Notes under the pieces: generated by a model
What the model was told of the DNA's origin: nothing
Database searches by the model: none
The model's input: the letters and a program-made list of their open reading frames with translations, nothing else
Part shown: positions 23,407 to 33,700 of the stretch, in pieces
How positions within the stretch are numbered: the stretch's first letter is position 1
Layout: every line of letters begins with the position of its first letter
Assembly: GCF_020360975.1 (NCBI RefSeq)
Contig: NW_025408676.1
Span: forward strand, 2,108,001 to 2,172,000
Source of the DNA: Hirsutella rhossiliensis
Lineage: Eukaryota; Ascomycota; Sordariomycetes; Hypocreales; Ophiocordycipitaceae
DNA length: 64,000 nucleotides
Reading direction: 5' to 3'
Made by a program: the position numbers and the translations under genes

Positions 23407-24684
23407 GAGCGGCCAGGACTCTCATCGCCCCCACCTTGGTGGATGGATAGTAGAAAGTGGTGGATGGATAACTGCTCCCTATTTGAAGATTTTGAAGTCG
23501 AATCGGCCTCAGGACCCTTGAATTGAATGAAGCCGAATCGGGTAAGGTCTTCAAATTCGACGAATAAAAATTCAGGAGTCTTCATTCAATTCATTCATGC
23601 AAATTGTGAATGAATGGCGATATGGTCGAAATATAAGGCGAAAAAAAATCTTCCGTCCACACTCCAGTTCGCACAGTCTGAATGGATTGGAAGTGGGGTA
23701 GTTAGGGCGTCCATATATTTTGGTATAACTACCCTAACAGTGCCTGATACGCCCCACCGTTTCGCCAATCTTGCCACCCTAGAGGGAGCATCAAAAACAC
23801 CGGGAAGCTTATGAACAGTGCCATGTCAGAATGCACACAATTTAAATGTAGTGCCACTCGATGTTCTGGATTTTCTCGTTCGGATGATATAACTCTCGAT
23901 ACATGTCCTTAACGTTTGCTTAAGAAATGCCACATCATCCTGAAGGCGATCGATAGCTTAAGTCATTTTCTAGTTGCAGAACTACATTTGAAGCGCATAT
24001 CACGCTCGGCAGTCCACATTTTGGATATATAATACGATACTTATACCGTTAAACAGCCTCTGGCAAGCTGATTCGAAAAACGCGTTCAGACCCGTCAACT
24101 TCTCAATATTGCGCGAAAAATTGGAATTGACACGAATTGCGTCAGGTCGCGATTTGGAGGCTGTTAGGGAGTTACCTACTCCTCGGGCCCAATACGACTG
24201 TTACTTGTTTGTCCACATAAAATTGGCATGATCAGGAAGTACCCGCAACATCTGCATGATAAGGATATATTATGTCAACTAGCTGCGTTTAGACGCGTTA
24301 TTCGTGCTCCACTGACCATTTGTTAATTCTACCTGCTTGTCGGCAAGACACGGTCGTCAGCCCTTCCCACTTTTTGCCTGCATGCGCAACGGTCTTCGCG
24401 ACAACTGCCGCATTATTTTACCACGACCTCGCCTAATTCCTGCTTCAATAAATCCGACAGCGGCTTCGGGTCGGACCCCGAATCAACGTCCTGCCCGACG
24501 AGCTATCCTGCCCGTTCAACCTCGAATCCCTTACATTTATTGTGGGTTATTTGGTGTCGTTTCGACTACCTGTGTCGCGCGTCCATTCTCGAGCCCTTGA
24601 GCCAAGACCAGGTAAAACTCCAACCTACCGCTCCTTATTTAATTACTTTACGAGTGGATAGCTAATTATAACGTGCTACATAGT
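23407..24684. other. AT-rich stretch without a gene
   Basis: No supported coding sequence. It contains the right copy of the 38-bp inverted repeat (23436-23473). An imperfect inverted repeat built on GGGGTAGTTAGGG/CTACCCTAAC lies near 23696-23745 and could be a small MITE end. TGAATGAAT-type short repeats occur near 23530-23620. Confidence 0.4.
23436..23473. repeat. 38-bp repeat, right copy of an inverted pair
   Basis: Reverse complement of 14573-14610 over its whole length. Confidence 0.7.
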
Positions 24685-25524
24685 ATGGCCCCTGCCGAAT
24701 CAAAAACATCTGCCGCAGCGAACTTCTTCGCCCCTAGGACCCGGCGTAAATTGCCAACGCAGAATTATGCTCGCATCGAACGTCCTCAATTCAACCCTCA
24801 GAATCCCGCACGCGCGCGCCCTGATCCTAGCACCGCTCCGGCTCCTTCGTCTCCTCTTCTAACTGGCGAAGATACAATCGTCTGCGCGCCCCCGGGCCAT
24901 CCTGACTGTGAGTCAGATGATGACATGCCCGACGCGGATACGCCAGAGCCGCCATTGAACAGTAGCCATATGACGCTCGTAGAGAAAGCCGGACTTATCG
25001 AGAAGTGGGCCGACAACAAACAGAAGCATGTTCGCAAGAAGAGAGACAAGAACAGCCACGTTTATTGGTACATGCAGAGAGAAGCTATAGCCAAAAGCTT
25101 TTACTCGGAGTACAGGGATGGACCGAAGATCTTCCAAGAGTTCCGGTGGACTTGTATAGAATGCCTTCGAAATCCTTCTACTCTTCGGAAGATATTCCAG
25201 GTCCTTGAATCGAACCGCCGAGGGGTTACCTCTGGCATGGGAGACCATTTAAAAACGCACAGTATTACGAAGGAGTCTCACCACGCTCGAATCAATGGAT
25301 ACGGCCGCGCCATTGGTGGAGGAGATTATACAGAGGCAGATGCATGGAGCGGTCGACCTAGGCAACGAGCAAGGCTCACAGCAAAGGAGTCTATCCGCCG
25401 GTGGTTTGTAAAACATCGACAACCCTTCTCTGTTGTCGAGACTCCTGCTTTCCAAGAGATGTTCTTGGCTCACAATACAACCTGTGTGTACAGGAGTCAT
25501 ATAACTTTATCAACCCCCTGCTGA
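24685..25524 (+). pseudogene. hAT transposase, N-terminal fragment
   Basis: The ATG at 24685 opens a Pro-rich leader, then a lysine-rich segment and a BED-like zinc-finger region with WTCIECLRN and HLKTHS (CxxC...H...H). Downstream, the sequence SIRRWFVKHRQPFSVVETPAF is the conserved block that follows the BED finger in fungal hAT transposases. The RNase H-like catalytic core and the C-terminal dimerisation region are absent. The frame ends within poor sequence at 25524. It is a truncated relic. Confidence 0.65.
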
Positions 25525-26236
25525 TGCGGAAGTTCCCACCGAGGCTGAGGCTCCCACCGAACCTCCTACCCACAAACCTCCTACCTCCCAAGCCGATGAA
25601 TCTGCGATATCAACCCCCTGTCCAGATACAATGGAGGCTTCGGAGGATTGAGGCTATACGGGTGTGTAACCGTGTACAATGGCGGATTGGAGCGCGTTGT
25701 ACCGTCGTATTTTGAGGATTCGGCAAAGCTTTTGAAAGTGCTTATTTTCGGTCGATTTACCTAGGACAGGTAATTTTTGTAGTATTCGGGATTATCGAGA
25801 GGTTTTTCTGAAGGCTATAAAACTATATACTCCTTATTGGCGTTTTTGAGGCATCTTTGCAATCGCTTAGGTACACACCAAATTCACTTCGTTTAGGGGA
25901 TCCCTTCAAACCATTCATGAATGGCCTGAATTGGCCCAAACCTAACTTGAATCGCGAAAATTGGAGCTTGAAGATTTTGAATCAAGATCCAAAAAATTCA
26001 CTTCATTTGATTCATCCTTCATTCAAAATCTTCGAAAAATTTGCCTTCATCTATCACCCCTAGGTGTCTCACCGTCTCACGGGACCAAGAAGCTTGATGC
26101 CCCGAAGCGAGGTGCACCTGGACAATTGCACATAGAGGCTCGTAAAATCGCACTTGGAGGGTTCACCATTGGTCACACGATTTCCACGCAGCTCCAACAG
26201 TACCTCCACGAACGTTTTCCCCTGGGCTTGTAATCA
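25525..26236. other. No gene seen
   Basis: Low-complexity CT-rich start (repeats of ACCTCCTACC type near 25550-25590), then AT-rich sequence with TTCA/TGAA-rich short repeats. Degenerate LINE-like coding sequence may begin near 26090 but cannot be read in one frame. Confidence 0.35.
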
Positions 26237-26338
26237 GTGAGAACGAAGGGGTCCCGCGGGCCGCAAGGGTCCCCTATTAGTCCTATCCTCTTCCTTCTCT
26301 ACGTGCGGGACATTATAGCGTCTAATGGATACCAGCTA
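26237..26338 (+). pseudogene. LINE reverse-transcriptase fragment
   Basis: PQGSPISPILFLLYVRDI matches the conserved PQGSP-SPILF block of non-LTR reverse transcriptases. The fragment is cut after about 30 residues by an LTR-like element that starts TGTCACACAG at 26339. Confidence 0.6.
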
Positions 26339-26645
26339 TGTCACACAGGGAATATCAGCCTCCAACAGTCTGATCCCCCTATTCGCATAGTCGTCTTCAC
26401 AGGCTCCCTCGCCATGGTGGTTAGATGAACCCACTATCGCCACTTGCTTACTATTGCCACTTGCAACCTTCGCCACCTGCCACGTTGACTATTTGCCACA
26501 TAACGTGAGCATTATCAATCACCTAGAAGGTTCTAGTTGTTTGCACTATGTATTTATAGTCGCATCATTTCCACTCTTTAGATAGAGAATCAAGAGTTCT
26601 TCAGTCCCTGATCTTTATGCCTACTTTGCTCATCCTCCCGTGAGA
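26339..26645 (+). mobile_element. LTR-like element, family C, copy 1
   Basis: Begins TGTCACACAGGG and ends CCTCCCGTGAGA. It has a TATA-like TATTTATAG near 26550 and a TTTATGCCTACTTTG stretch close to its end, as in families A and B. A related copy starts at about 61684. I could not find a target duplication. Confidence 0.5.
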
Positions 26646-26699
26646 TAGGAACTCCTCTAGCCTTACTGCCCGTATAGCCCTGAGGCTCTTCCGGAGGGC

Positions 26700-27060
26700 T
26701 CTGGGGTCTAGGGTTGCTATCTTGGGTCCGGTTGGCCCCTAGAGGTTATAGGGGCTGTTGCTGGCGGGTCGGAAAGAGAGTCGAGAGGAAGGCTTCGCAC
26801 TTCTCGTCAAAGGTGGTAGCCAAAGTCTCTACTCCATCTTTCGTATATGAAATACTAGGAAGAATAGGACTAAGCTGGCGTTTCGTGTATGCATAGGCTG
26901 TAAAGACGTCTTTTCCAGAGGCTTCGCCTAGAAACCCGTCCCAGAAGGCTCCCTTTGCTACCTTAATAGCTTTTGTATAAGAAGACAGAACTTCTCACCT
27001 TCATTTTTAGATAGACGACAATAAACAGATTGACTCTTACCTACCTTTTTTAACCTTTGC
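26700..27060 (-). pseudogene. LINE ORF2 fragment between endonuclease and RT
   Basis: Read leftward on the minus strand, FWDGFLGEASGKDVFTAYAY and the following ETLATTFDEKCEAFL resemble the linker between the endonuclease and reverse transcriptase of Tad-type LINEs. Stops occur upstream and downstream. It is a short relic in opposite orientation to the fragment at 26237. Confidence 0.4.
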
Positions 27061-27135
27061 GAGATGGCCCTTTTAAGAGGCAGCATCGCTCTTGAAAGTG
27101 ATCGTTCCTTTCTCTTCTCTTTAGTTTAGCAATAA

Positions 27136-27187
27136 ACAGCATCGGCCCTCACAACCTTTATGGAGCCTGTGAGTGCAGCCCGTCACA
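27136..27187. repeat. 52-bp dispersed repeat, copy 2 (3' of SDR gene)
   Basis: Partner of 11540-11591. As there, it lies just beyond the 3' end of a minus-strand metabolic gene. Confidence 0.7.
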
Positions 27188-27253
27188 GTGACAACTTTAC
27201 GGACTACTTTTATGCCCTTGGTGTTGGCTCGTAACTTGACAATTAGATCTCAA

Positions 27254-28003
27254 TCAACAAAAAGTCCCTCCGTCGATTGGGATAATAGCACCTGACACAT
27301 GAGTGGCCTCATCACTTAGCAAAAATCCAATAACGCTTGCCACCTCTTCCGGCTCTGCCCATCGACCCAAGGGAGTAGCTTCAACCTGCGACCGAACGAC
27401 AGGCTTCGCCACCGGCGTGTCGAGTGCCGGGGTGTGAGTTATGCCAGGACATACGGCATTGATCCTGATGCCCATGGGGCCGTATTCCTTCGCCGCGCAC
27501 TTCGTCAAGCCATTCACACCGTGCTTGGCCGCCGAATAGAGGCTAAATCCAACCATGCCCCTGATACCTGCTGCCGAGCTGACATTGACGATGCTAGCGC
27601 CATCGCACATGCTGTTGAGCTCGGCTCTCATGCAGTTAAATACCCCTCTCAGATTCAGATTAACACTGAAGTCGAAGTCGTAGTCCGATTTCTCCGCTAA
27701 GAGCCCGCCACTGTCGCTCATACCGGCCACGTTTGCCGCTCCATCAAGCTTGCCGTGCTGTTTGAGTATGCTAGCCACCCAGGCTTCGACCTGACTGGCT
27801 TTGGTGACATCGACAACAGTTGTTGAAAGTGTCTGATATTCTCCAATCGCGGTCCCCCCCAGATATTCGAGTGCTTCGAGAGTTGTTTCATTCACGTCGG
27901 ACACAGCTAAGGCAGCCCCGCGGGACCAAAGCAACTTGACTGTGGCAAGTCCGATACCTGACGCACCACCAGTAACTGCGAAAATTTTTCCTGAATATGC
28001 CAT
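27254..28003 (-). CDS. Short-chain dehydrogenase/reductase, intact
   Basis: A 249-residue single-exon classical SDR that uses NAD(P)H to interconvert alcohols and ketones. The cofactor motif TGGASGIG is at residues 11-18, the structural NVAG (usually NNAG) at 91-94, and the catalytic serine region NVSSAAG at 140-146. The YSAAK active-site motif is at 156-160, and the C-terminus ends with SGAIIPIDGG typical of the family. The start ATG at 28003 is the only one giving the complete Rossmann fold. D36 after the second strand suggests NAD preference, which is inference. It lies between the GGPP synthase and the diterpene synthase, so oxidation of a terpene alcohol is plausible, but SDRs are common and the substrate cannot be read from sequence. 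Confidence 0.9.
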   Translation of the reverse strand: MAYSGKIFAVTGGASGIGLATVKLLWSRGAALAVSDVNETTLEALEYLGGTAIGEYQTLSTTVVDVTKASQVEAWVASILKQHGKLDGAANVAGMSDSGGLLAEKSDYDFDFSVNLNLRGVFNCMRAELNSMCDGASIVNVSSAAGIRGMVGFSLYSAAKHGVNGLTKCAAKEYGPMGIRINAVCPGITHTPALDTPVAKPVVRSQVEATPLGRWAEPEEVASVIGFLLSDEATHVSGAIIPIDGGTFC

Positions 28004-29270
28004 TCTATATGTGAGAAGTTGTTGTGATCTTGATCTGTTGCTTGAACCTGTGACTTCGTCTCCTCCGTTTAATATGTTTGTTGCTGTAAGAAGCGGACAG
28101 CCGATTGATGTTATCTAGACTGTTGCCTGATATAAGCTAAGGAGGGAAGGGACGGAAGGGAGGGAAGAGGTCTGCAACACAGAGGCACGCTTTAAGTTGT
28201 TGAGAGCAGTGCCTACCAGAGTAACCTGACCGGCTAGGAGGCCTCCTAGCTGAGTAGTTGGGCTCGAGGGAGCTAGAGGGAGCTGTGTGTGAGGGGCATC
28301 CTTGTCGTCAGCTTATTCAGGGCTATGACAAGTTCCAAAAGTGTTTGAATCATTAATAGCCAAAGAAGATCCCGCTCTAGACATCATGGACGTTGACAAG
28401 CAGGCGGAGCAGCATTTTGGGTGGCTTGACGAGGTGCGGGGTTTCTGTCGCACATGGTGCCCTGATGTGATGGGCTGAAAGGTGTCTCGAAAAGGCGGGG
28501 GGATATTGAGAAAACGAACCCTATTTTGAAACAACCAGTAGGACCGGTGGGATATAGACCTCAGCACCCGGTGTGACCAGGAGGTTGAACCGGGGCATCA
28601 CATAGGAACCGGTGAAACTTGAACATGGATGCCACCAATGTCTTTCCAGGACAACACCAGGCAACGCTGCGGATTTTCATATCCGAACACAAGTCAGGGG
28701 AATGAGAGTTCCATACCGATCGATACCAGCATCGTTATGTTCGTTCCCGGAATGGCCCTCGTCGTGAAGCACAACACAAATTTAGGACCAATCAGAGCCC
28801 AAGAAACTTATTGATCCCTGTCTGCACCAAACCCTCATATTGGGAAAACTTATTCGGATTAATGTAAAGTCAGCCTACGGCTGAATAATTCTACTGTCTT
28901 TTGCACTGTCCTGCTGTTTCTCCGCTCAAGGAGGGTCACACCTGTATGATTTAGTGGGCAGATTCCACACCACGGGGTCAAAAGAGGGTGCCTCAACGAC
29001 TCAAGGGATTATTGGCCGGAAGGAAGTCGTTGGATGAAGAAGGGATTGAAGACGTTGATGACGCTGAGTGGCATTTGCCATTGGCTGATCTGATTGGTCT
29101 GTTACAGAAGCGGTAGCTTAATCGGGTAATATCCGGCCTGGCCGGCTTCTGGATTGGCACGGTGACAGGGGTTCCCTGCACGGGTCACCCGACTTTTGAG
29201 ACCAGCCTTCGTAGAGGGAGCTATTTGAGTGGCACCCTTGTCGTCAGCCATGCAGGGCTAGACGCAGTAG
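28004..29270. other. Intergenic with short open fragments and a 55-bp direct repeat
   Basis: Divergent spacer between the SDR and the repeats upstream of the cyclase. A block starting GAGGGAGCT and ending CAGGGCTA occurs at about 28268-28325 and, with changes, at about 29214-29265. Two plus-strand open pieces without a start look protein-like: one ends with WLDEVRGFCRTWCPDVMG (to about 28479), the other with EWHLPLADLIGLLQKR (to about 29116). I do not recognise either. They could be eroded exons or chance. Confidence 0.3.
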
Positions 29271-29291
29271 TCGGCCTTTGCCGTGGTGAGA

Positions 29292-29386
29292 TCTCACTCG
29301 CTGGCCTGTCCGCCGGCCTGTCTCACTCGCCGGCCTGTCTCACTCGTTGGCCTGTCTCACTCGTTGGCCTGTCTCACTCGTTGGCC
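29292..29386 (+). repeat. 17-bp minisatellite, about 5 copies
   Basis: Tandem units of TCTCACTCGTTGGCCTG with a few substitutions (CGCTGGCC, CGCCGGCC) in the first copies. Confidence 0.85.
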
Positions 29387-29469
29387 AAACCCCCTGGTAA
29401 AAGAGGCTGTTTACCTGTGTTTACTACCCGTGCTACGCCCCACTTTTATTAAGTAAAGCTGTACTCCGT

Positions 29470-29855
29470 ACGGAGGAAGCTTTCAAAAGTCATATCCCGC
29501 GCTAAAGCAGCCCCTGTTAAGAAAAAGGAAGAAAGAGAGCCCCCCATGTCTATTTCCCTTTGCAAAGGAACATAAGAAACATCTTCTAGAATAATTATCT
29601 AAAAAGATAAAGCAAGCCTAAAAAATCTGCTGTATAAGGAGATAGATATAAGCCTAGATAGAGCGAATTCCTCGGTATATATAGTTTTTATTTTATTTTA
29701 AATTATAAGGCAGAAATAAGTGTTAAGAGAGAAAGAGAGACAGTATACAGTATTAGCAAAAAATAACATACAGTAACAGAAATTCGGTACGCTCTTTCTT
29801 TTTCTTACAGGGGCTGCTTTTGCGCGGGATATGACTTTTGAAAAGCTTCCTCCGT
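29470..29855. mobile_element. Small inverted-repeat element (MITE-like)
   Basis: ACGGAGGAAGCTTTCAAAAG at 29470 and the following 40 bp (CATATCCCGCGC, AGCAGCCCCTGTTAAG) are mirrored at about 29797-29855. The centre is AT-rich and non-coding. The ends adjoin sequences GTACTCCGT and AAATTG. No clear target duplication was found. Confidence 0.6.
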
Positions 29856-29864
29856 AAATTGTGC

Positions 29865-29927
29865 TACTCGTGCCCGCCCCCACTTTTTCGGATTTCAAAT
29901 CCGAAAAAGTGGGGGCGGGCACGAGTA
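29865..29927. repeat. 63-bp perfect palindrome
   Basis: The arms are 31 bp and identical in inverse, with one central base at 29896. Each arm begins TACTCGTGCCCGCCCCCACT and ends in GGATTT. It could extrude as a cruciform or form an RNA hairpin. It directly follows the MITE-like element. Confidence 0.95.
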
Positions 29928-30274
29928 CGAAGTTAAGCCGCACCTCCTATCTTGTTAGGGGTGTCAAACAATCGACAGTCCTGTCAGAATGTGCAGATGC
30001 TGCCTCCCTGTAAGCCCCTTTGCACTTGACACATCACGGATCCTTTGATTCCGCCCTTGCTTTCAGCCACTAGGTACCCCTTTTCTTAAGAACACGTCAG
30101 CAGGTTCAAGCCACCTACAAGAATACATTCGTATTCTCAAAGAACGTTCCCCAAAGCTGCAATCTGTCCTGATCAGATGCGCTGCTTTTCCCTTTAAATC
30201 TTTTCCACCTTCCTTAAATAGGGGATAATTTCCTCCCCTTCTTAGTTCGTTTAGATAGACCTCAATTCACATGT

Positions 30275-30657
30275 TGTCGCGAAGCAGATTTGATGTTCAA
30301 TTGAACATGTCACCTGAACAACAGGTGGCTTGATTTTTCGTGACAGTTATGAGCCCGGGAGGAGGGGCTAACCCCTCCTGGAACTTCCGGTAACTGCGCA
30401 CGACCACCTAGGCTAGCGCGCACCCCGACGGAGTCAGTGTTCGAGACCTGCACCTGTGTAATGCCATAGCCAGAGCCCGAGGCACTGTCGCAGAGTAGCC
30501 CGAATGGCACAAGGCAGAGAAGGCCCAGAGCTAAAGCGAGAGTGGTCTCAGGAATCCCAGGCTAGCCCGTGATCCCTGAGGGGGTGTGTCGCGAAGCAGA
30601 TTTGATGTTCAATTGAACATGTCACCTGAACAACAGGTGGCTTGATTTTTCGTGACA
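30275..30657 (+). mobile_element. TRIM: miniature LTR retrotransposon upstream of the diterpene synthase
   Basis: Two identical 71-bp direct repeats (30275-30345 and 30587-30657) start TGTCGCGAAGC and end TTCGTGACA. They are flanked by the 5-bp duplication CATGT (30270-30274, 30658-30662). Directly after the first repeat, GTTATGAGCCC (30346-30356) is complementary to the anticodon half of initiator tRNA-Met, the half-tRNA primer used by copia-type elements. A purine-rich GAGGGGGTG (30578-30586) precedes the second repeat. The 241-bp interior has no gag or pol. Identical LTRs imply a recent insertion. It lies 139 bp before the diterpene synthase start codon, in the same orientation. Confidence 0.9.
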
Positions 30658-30720
30658 CATGTTGACTCTTTAGGTACCTTCCCATTTCAACACCTGCGAG
30701 ATTGATAGTCTAAAAGGATT

Positions 30721-30732
30721 TGATATATCTGG
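30721..30732 (+). promoter_or_regulatory. Possible TATA-like element of the diterpene synthase gene
   Basis: TGATATATCTGG lies 65-76 bp before the start codon, in the short space between the TRIM and the gene. Assignment is by position and composition only. Confidence 0.3.
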
Positions 30733-30796
30733 CAGCTTACCGTTTTCTTTTTTCCGCAACCGATCCAAATTCTTCTCCAAACCTAGCATTTTAGTC

Positions 30797-33700
30797 ATGA
30801 AGACTGAAATTACTGGAACGGAGGGTGCTGAGCCACTCACGGCAGCTGCAAGGTCACTGGTTCAACGGTCGTACGCAAGTCATGATAGTTATTATGGCCT
30901 TAGTACGACGAGTTGTCAGATCTATGACACGGCCTGGGTAGCCATGGTTGTCAAAACAACGGGTAACAAGAAATTATGGCTCTTTCCGGAAAGCTTTTAC
31001 TATCTTTTAAAAACACAGTCGGATGACGGTAGCTGGGGTTCACATCTCGCCACGCAAACCGCAGGTATCTTGGACACCGCCGCTGCTCTGCTGGCTCTCC
31101 TCAAGCATGTTAAAGAGCCGCTTCAAATCCACGACGTATCATCCGACGAGATCCATAAGCGCATTGAAAGTGCTTCTAGGTCACTTCGCGATCAGATGGC
31201 AACATGGGACGATGTCCAAGAGACAAATCACATTGGTGTTGAAATGATTATTCCCCCCTTGCTCGCTTATCTTCAGGAGGAAGATGAAACATTGACTTTT
31301 GACTTTCCGGGTAAAGATACTCTCAATTCCCTGAATGCGGCAAAATTGTCCCGCTTCAGGCCTGAGTCGTTGTACGACCAATCGCCATCGTCGGCAGTCC
31401 ATTCGCTAGAGGCTTTTCTGGGAAAGATCGATTACGACCGAGTTTCCCATCATATTTTCAGAGGCTCTATGATGGCGTCGCCTTCGTCAACTGCGGCTTA
31501 CTTGATAAATGCTTCACGTTGGAATGAGGAAGCTGAAGCTTATTTGAGACATGTTGTCAAGGCCGGTACTGGCCACGGCGATGGCGGGATCCCTGGTACT
31601 TTTCCGACAACCTATTTTGAGTATAGTTGGGTGAGCGAGTTCAGCTCGTTTATTGCGGGTGTTGGAGATTGTTGACAGATAAGTAGATTCTTGCTACACT
31701 CCTCCGAAGCGGCTTCTCGAAATTGGACCTCGAATGCGCAGAGCTACAAGGAATATCAGATATCCTCGGCAGAGCATTTCAAGAGGAACAGGGCATTATT
31801 GGGTTTGGTAAGTCCACTCCATTGTGGCCCCTGGATTGATTGATGCAGCTGACAGAGCGAAGCGCCTCGCGCCGCTGACGTGGACGACACGGCCAAATGT
31901 CTTTTGGCCCTGGGTATGCTTGATCGTCATGTCAACCCGGATCGAATGATCAGAGTCTTTGAAGTACGAGATCATTTTGCCACATTCGGCTCAGAAAGAG
32001 ATCCGAGTTTCACTTCAAACTGCCACGTCCTGCTTGCGCTTCTCCATCATCCAGACAACTCTCGCTACTATCCGCAAATTTTGAAGACGACCAGATTTAT
32101 TTGTGGGCGCCGGTGGAATGGCGATCACCATATCAAGGACAAATGGGTAGGTATAGCGCTGCGTGACCCTTGACGAGTTCTTGCTGACATTACCTTGCAG
32201 CATTTGAGTCACCTGTACCCAACCATGCTATTGGCCGAGGCCTTTACAGACCTCCTTCGACTTCTGGACAGCGGCGGCGCCTTTTTGGACATGGCGGGCC
32301 CAGAGTTGCATTTGAGAGTTTCCATTTCCTTGTTCCAAGCCTGTCTTCGTACCATGCTGGAACAGCGAGAGGACGGTTCCTGGAATGGCCTGCCCGAACA
32401 GACTTGTTATGCCATCCTGGCGCTCGCGGAAGCACGCCATGTGTGCTTCTTCAATCCGATACAGGCGCAGTTACAGTCTGCCATTGATCGGGGGATCGAC
32501 TCTTTAAAATCCAACAATTTTCGATCTACGGACTATAACTGGACTTCCAAAACAGCTTACCAAGTTGCCTTTGTAGCAGAAGCATACACGCTAGCATCTC
32601 TAAAGGTCCGTCACCCAACGGAGGTCCCTGGAAGTGTCGGCTACAGTCTCGGAGTCGGCTTTTCTGCGGCTGAAATGGATAGCTACGTCCATCTGGTGCG
32701 CCAGACGTCTTTATTCTCTGCGGTTCCGGAATGGCAGATTCGAGCATCATTGCTTGAGTCATCCCTATTTATACCTCTTCTGCGGGCGCAACGACTTGAA
32801 GTGTATGCGAGGGACGAGACCCGGGTAACTGAGGACAAGTATCTCAACATCATCCCCTTTACCTGGGTCGGGTGCAACAATAGATGTCGCATTTTTGCAT
32901 CGGCCTCATTTCTATACGACTTGATGTTGCTGTCACTGCTTGGCTATCAAACTGACGAGTTCATCGAGACGATTGCTGCTCCGGCTTTTCCCGAGACCAC
33001 CAACCTGCTGCACGAGCTCATTGACAAAATTATTGACAGCACTACAAAGGATGATACTGACTGTGTCGATGACTCCAATGGCTTGAAGAGCATCAATGCC
33101 GAAGATGGTGATAACTGCAGTCGCGTATGTTTATCAGTACCCCGAGAGATCAGCGACCCTCTGGCTCGCTTTGTGAGACACGTCCTAAAGCATGAAGCTG
33201 TTCTGAGGTCTAGCCTCTGGGACCGTAACAACCTGTGCGAAGAGTTACGGGCTTTCTTGCACGCACATGCCACTCAAATCGGGGATAACTCACAGTTCGA
33301 GCACCAGGTACCACAGAGCACCGATGTCTACACCTCGACCACAAGGCCCTTTTTCCAATGGGTTCGCATGACAGCAGCGAACCATGTGGCTTGTGCATAT
33401 TCGTTCGCCTTTGCATGCTGCCTCATCTCTTCGTCGCTGTGTTTCGGCACGGAAGTCTTCCCCACGGTAACACAGAAATATCTCGCCGCCGCAGCCACTC
33501 GCCACCTAACGACTATGTGTCGTATGTACAATGATGTTGGCTCGGTAGCTCGTGACACTGCTGAACGCAATGTAAACTCGGTCCATTTCCCTGAGTTCGT
33601 GCGGTGCCCGACAGCGCCAACTGGGGCCTTTACCACAAAGAAAGAGGCTCTTATAGAGCTCGCCGAGTATGAACACGACTGTCTCACCCGGACGCTCAGA

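Noticed and set aside
24685..26338. A cluster gene between the Helitron and the SDR
   Set aside because: The readable parts are hAT and LINE fragments. No P450, transferase or transporter motif was found in any frame.
29292..29386. CRISPR-like array
   Set aside because: The 17-bp units are directly adjacent with no spacers, in a eukaryotic context; it is a minisatellite.
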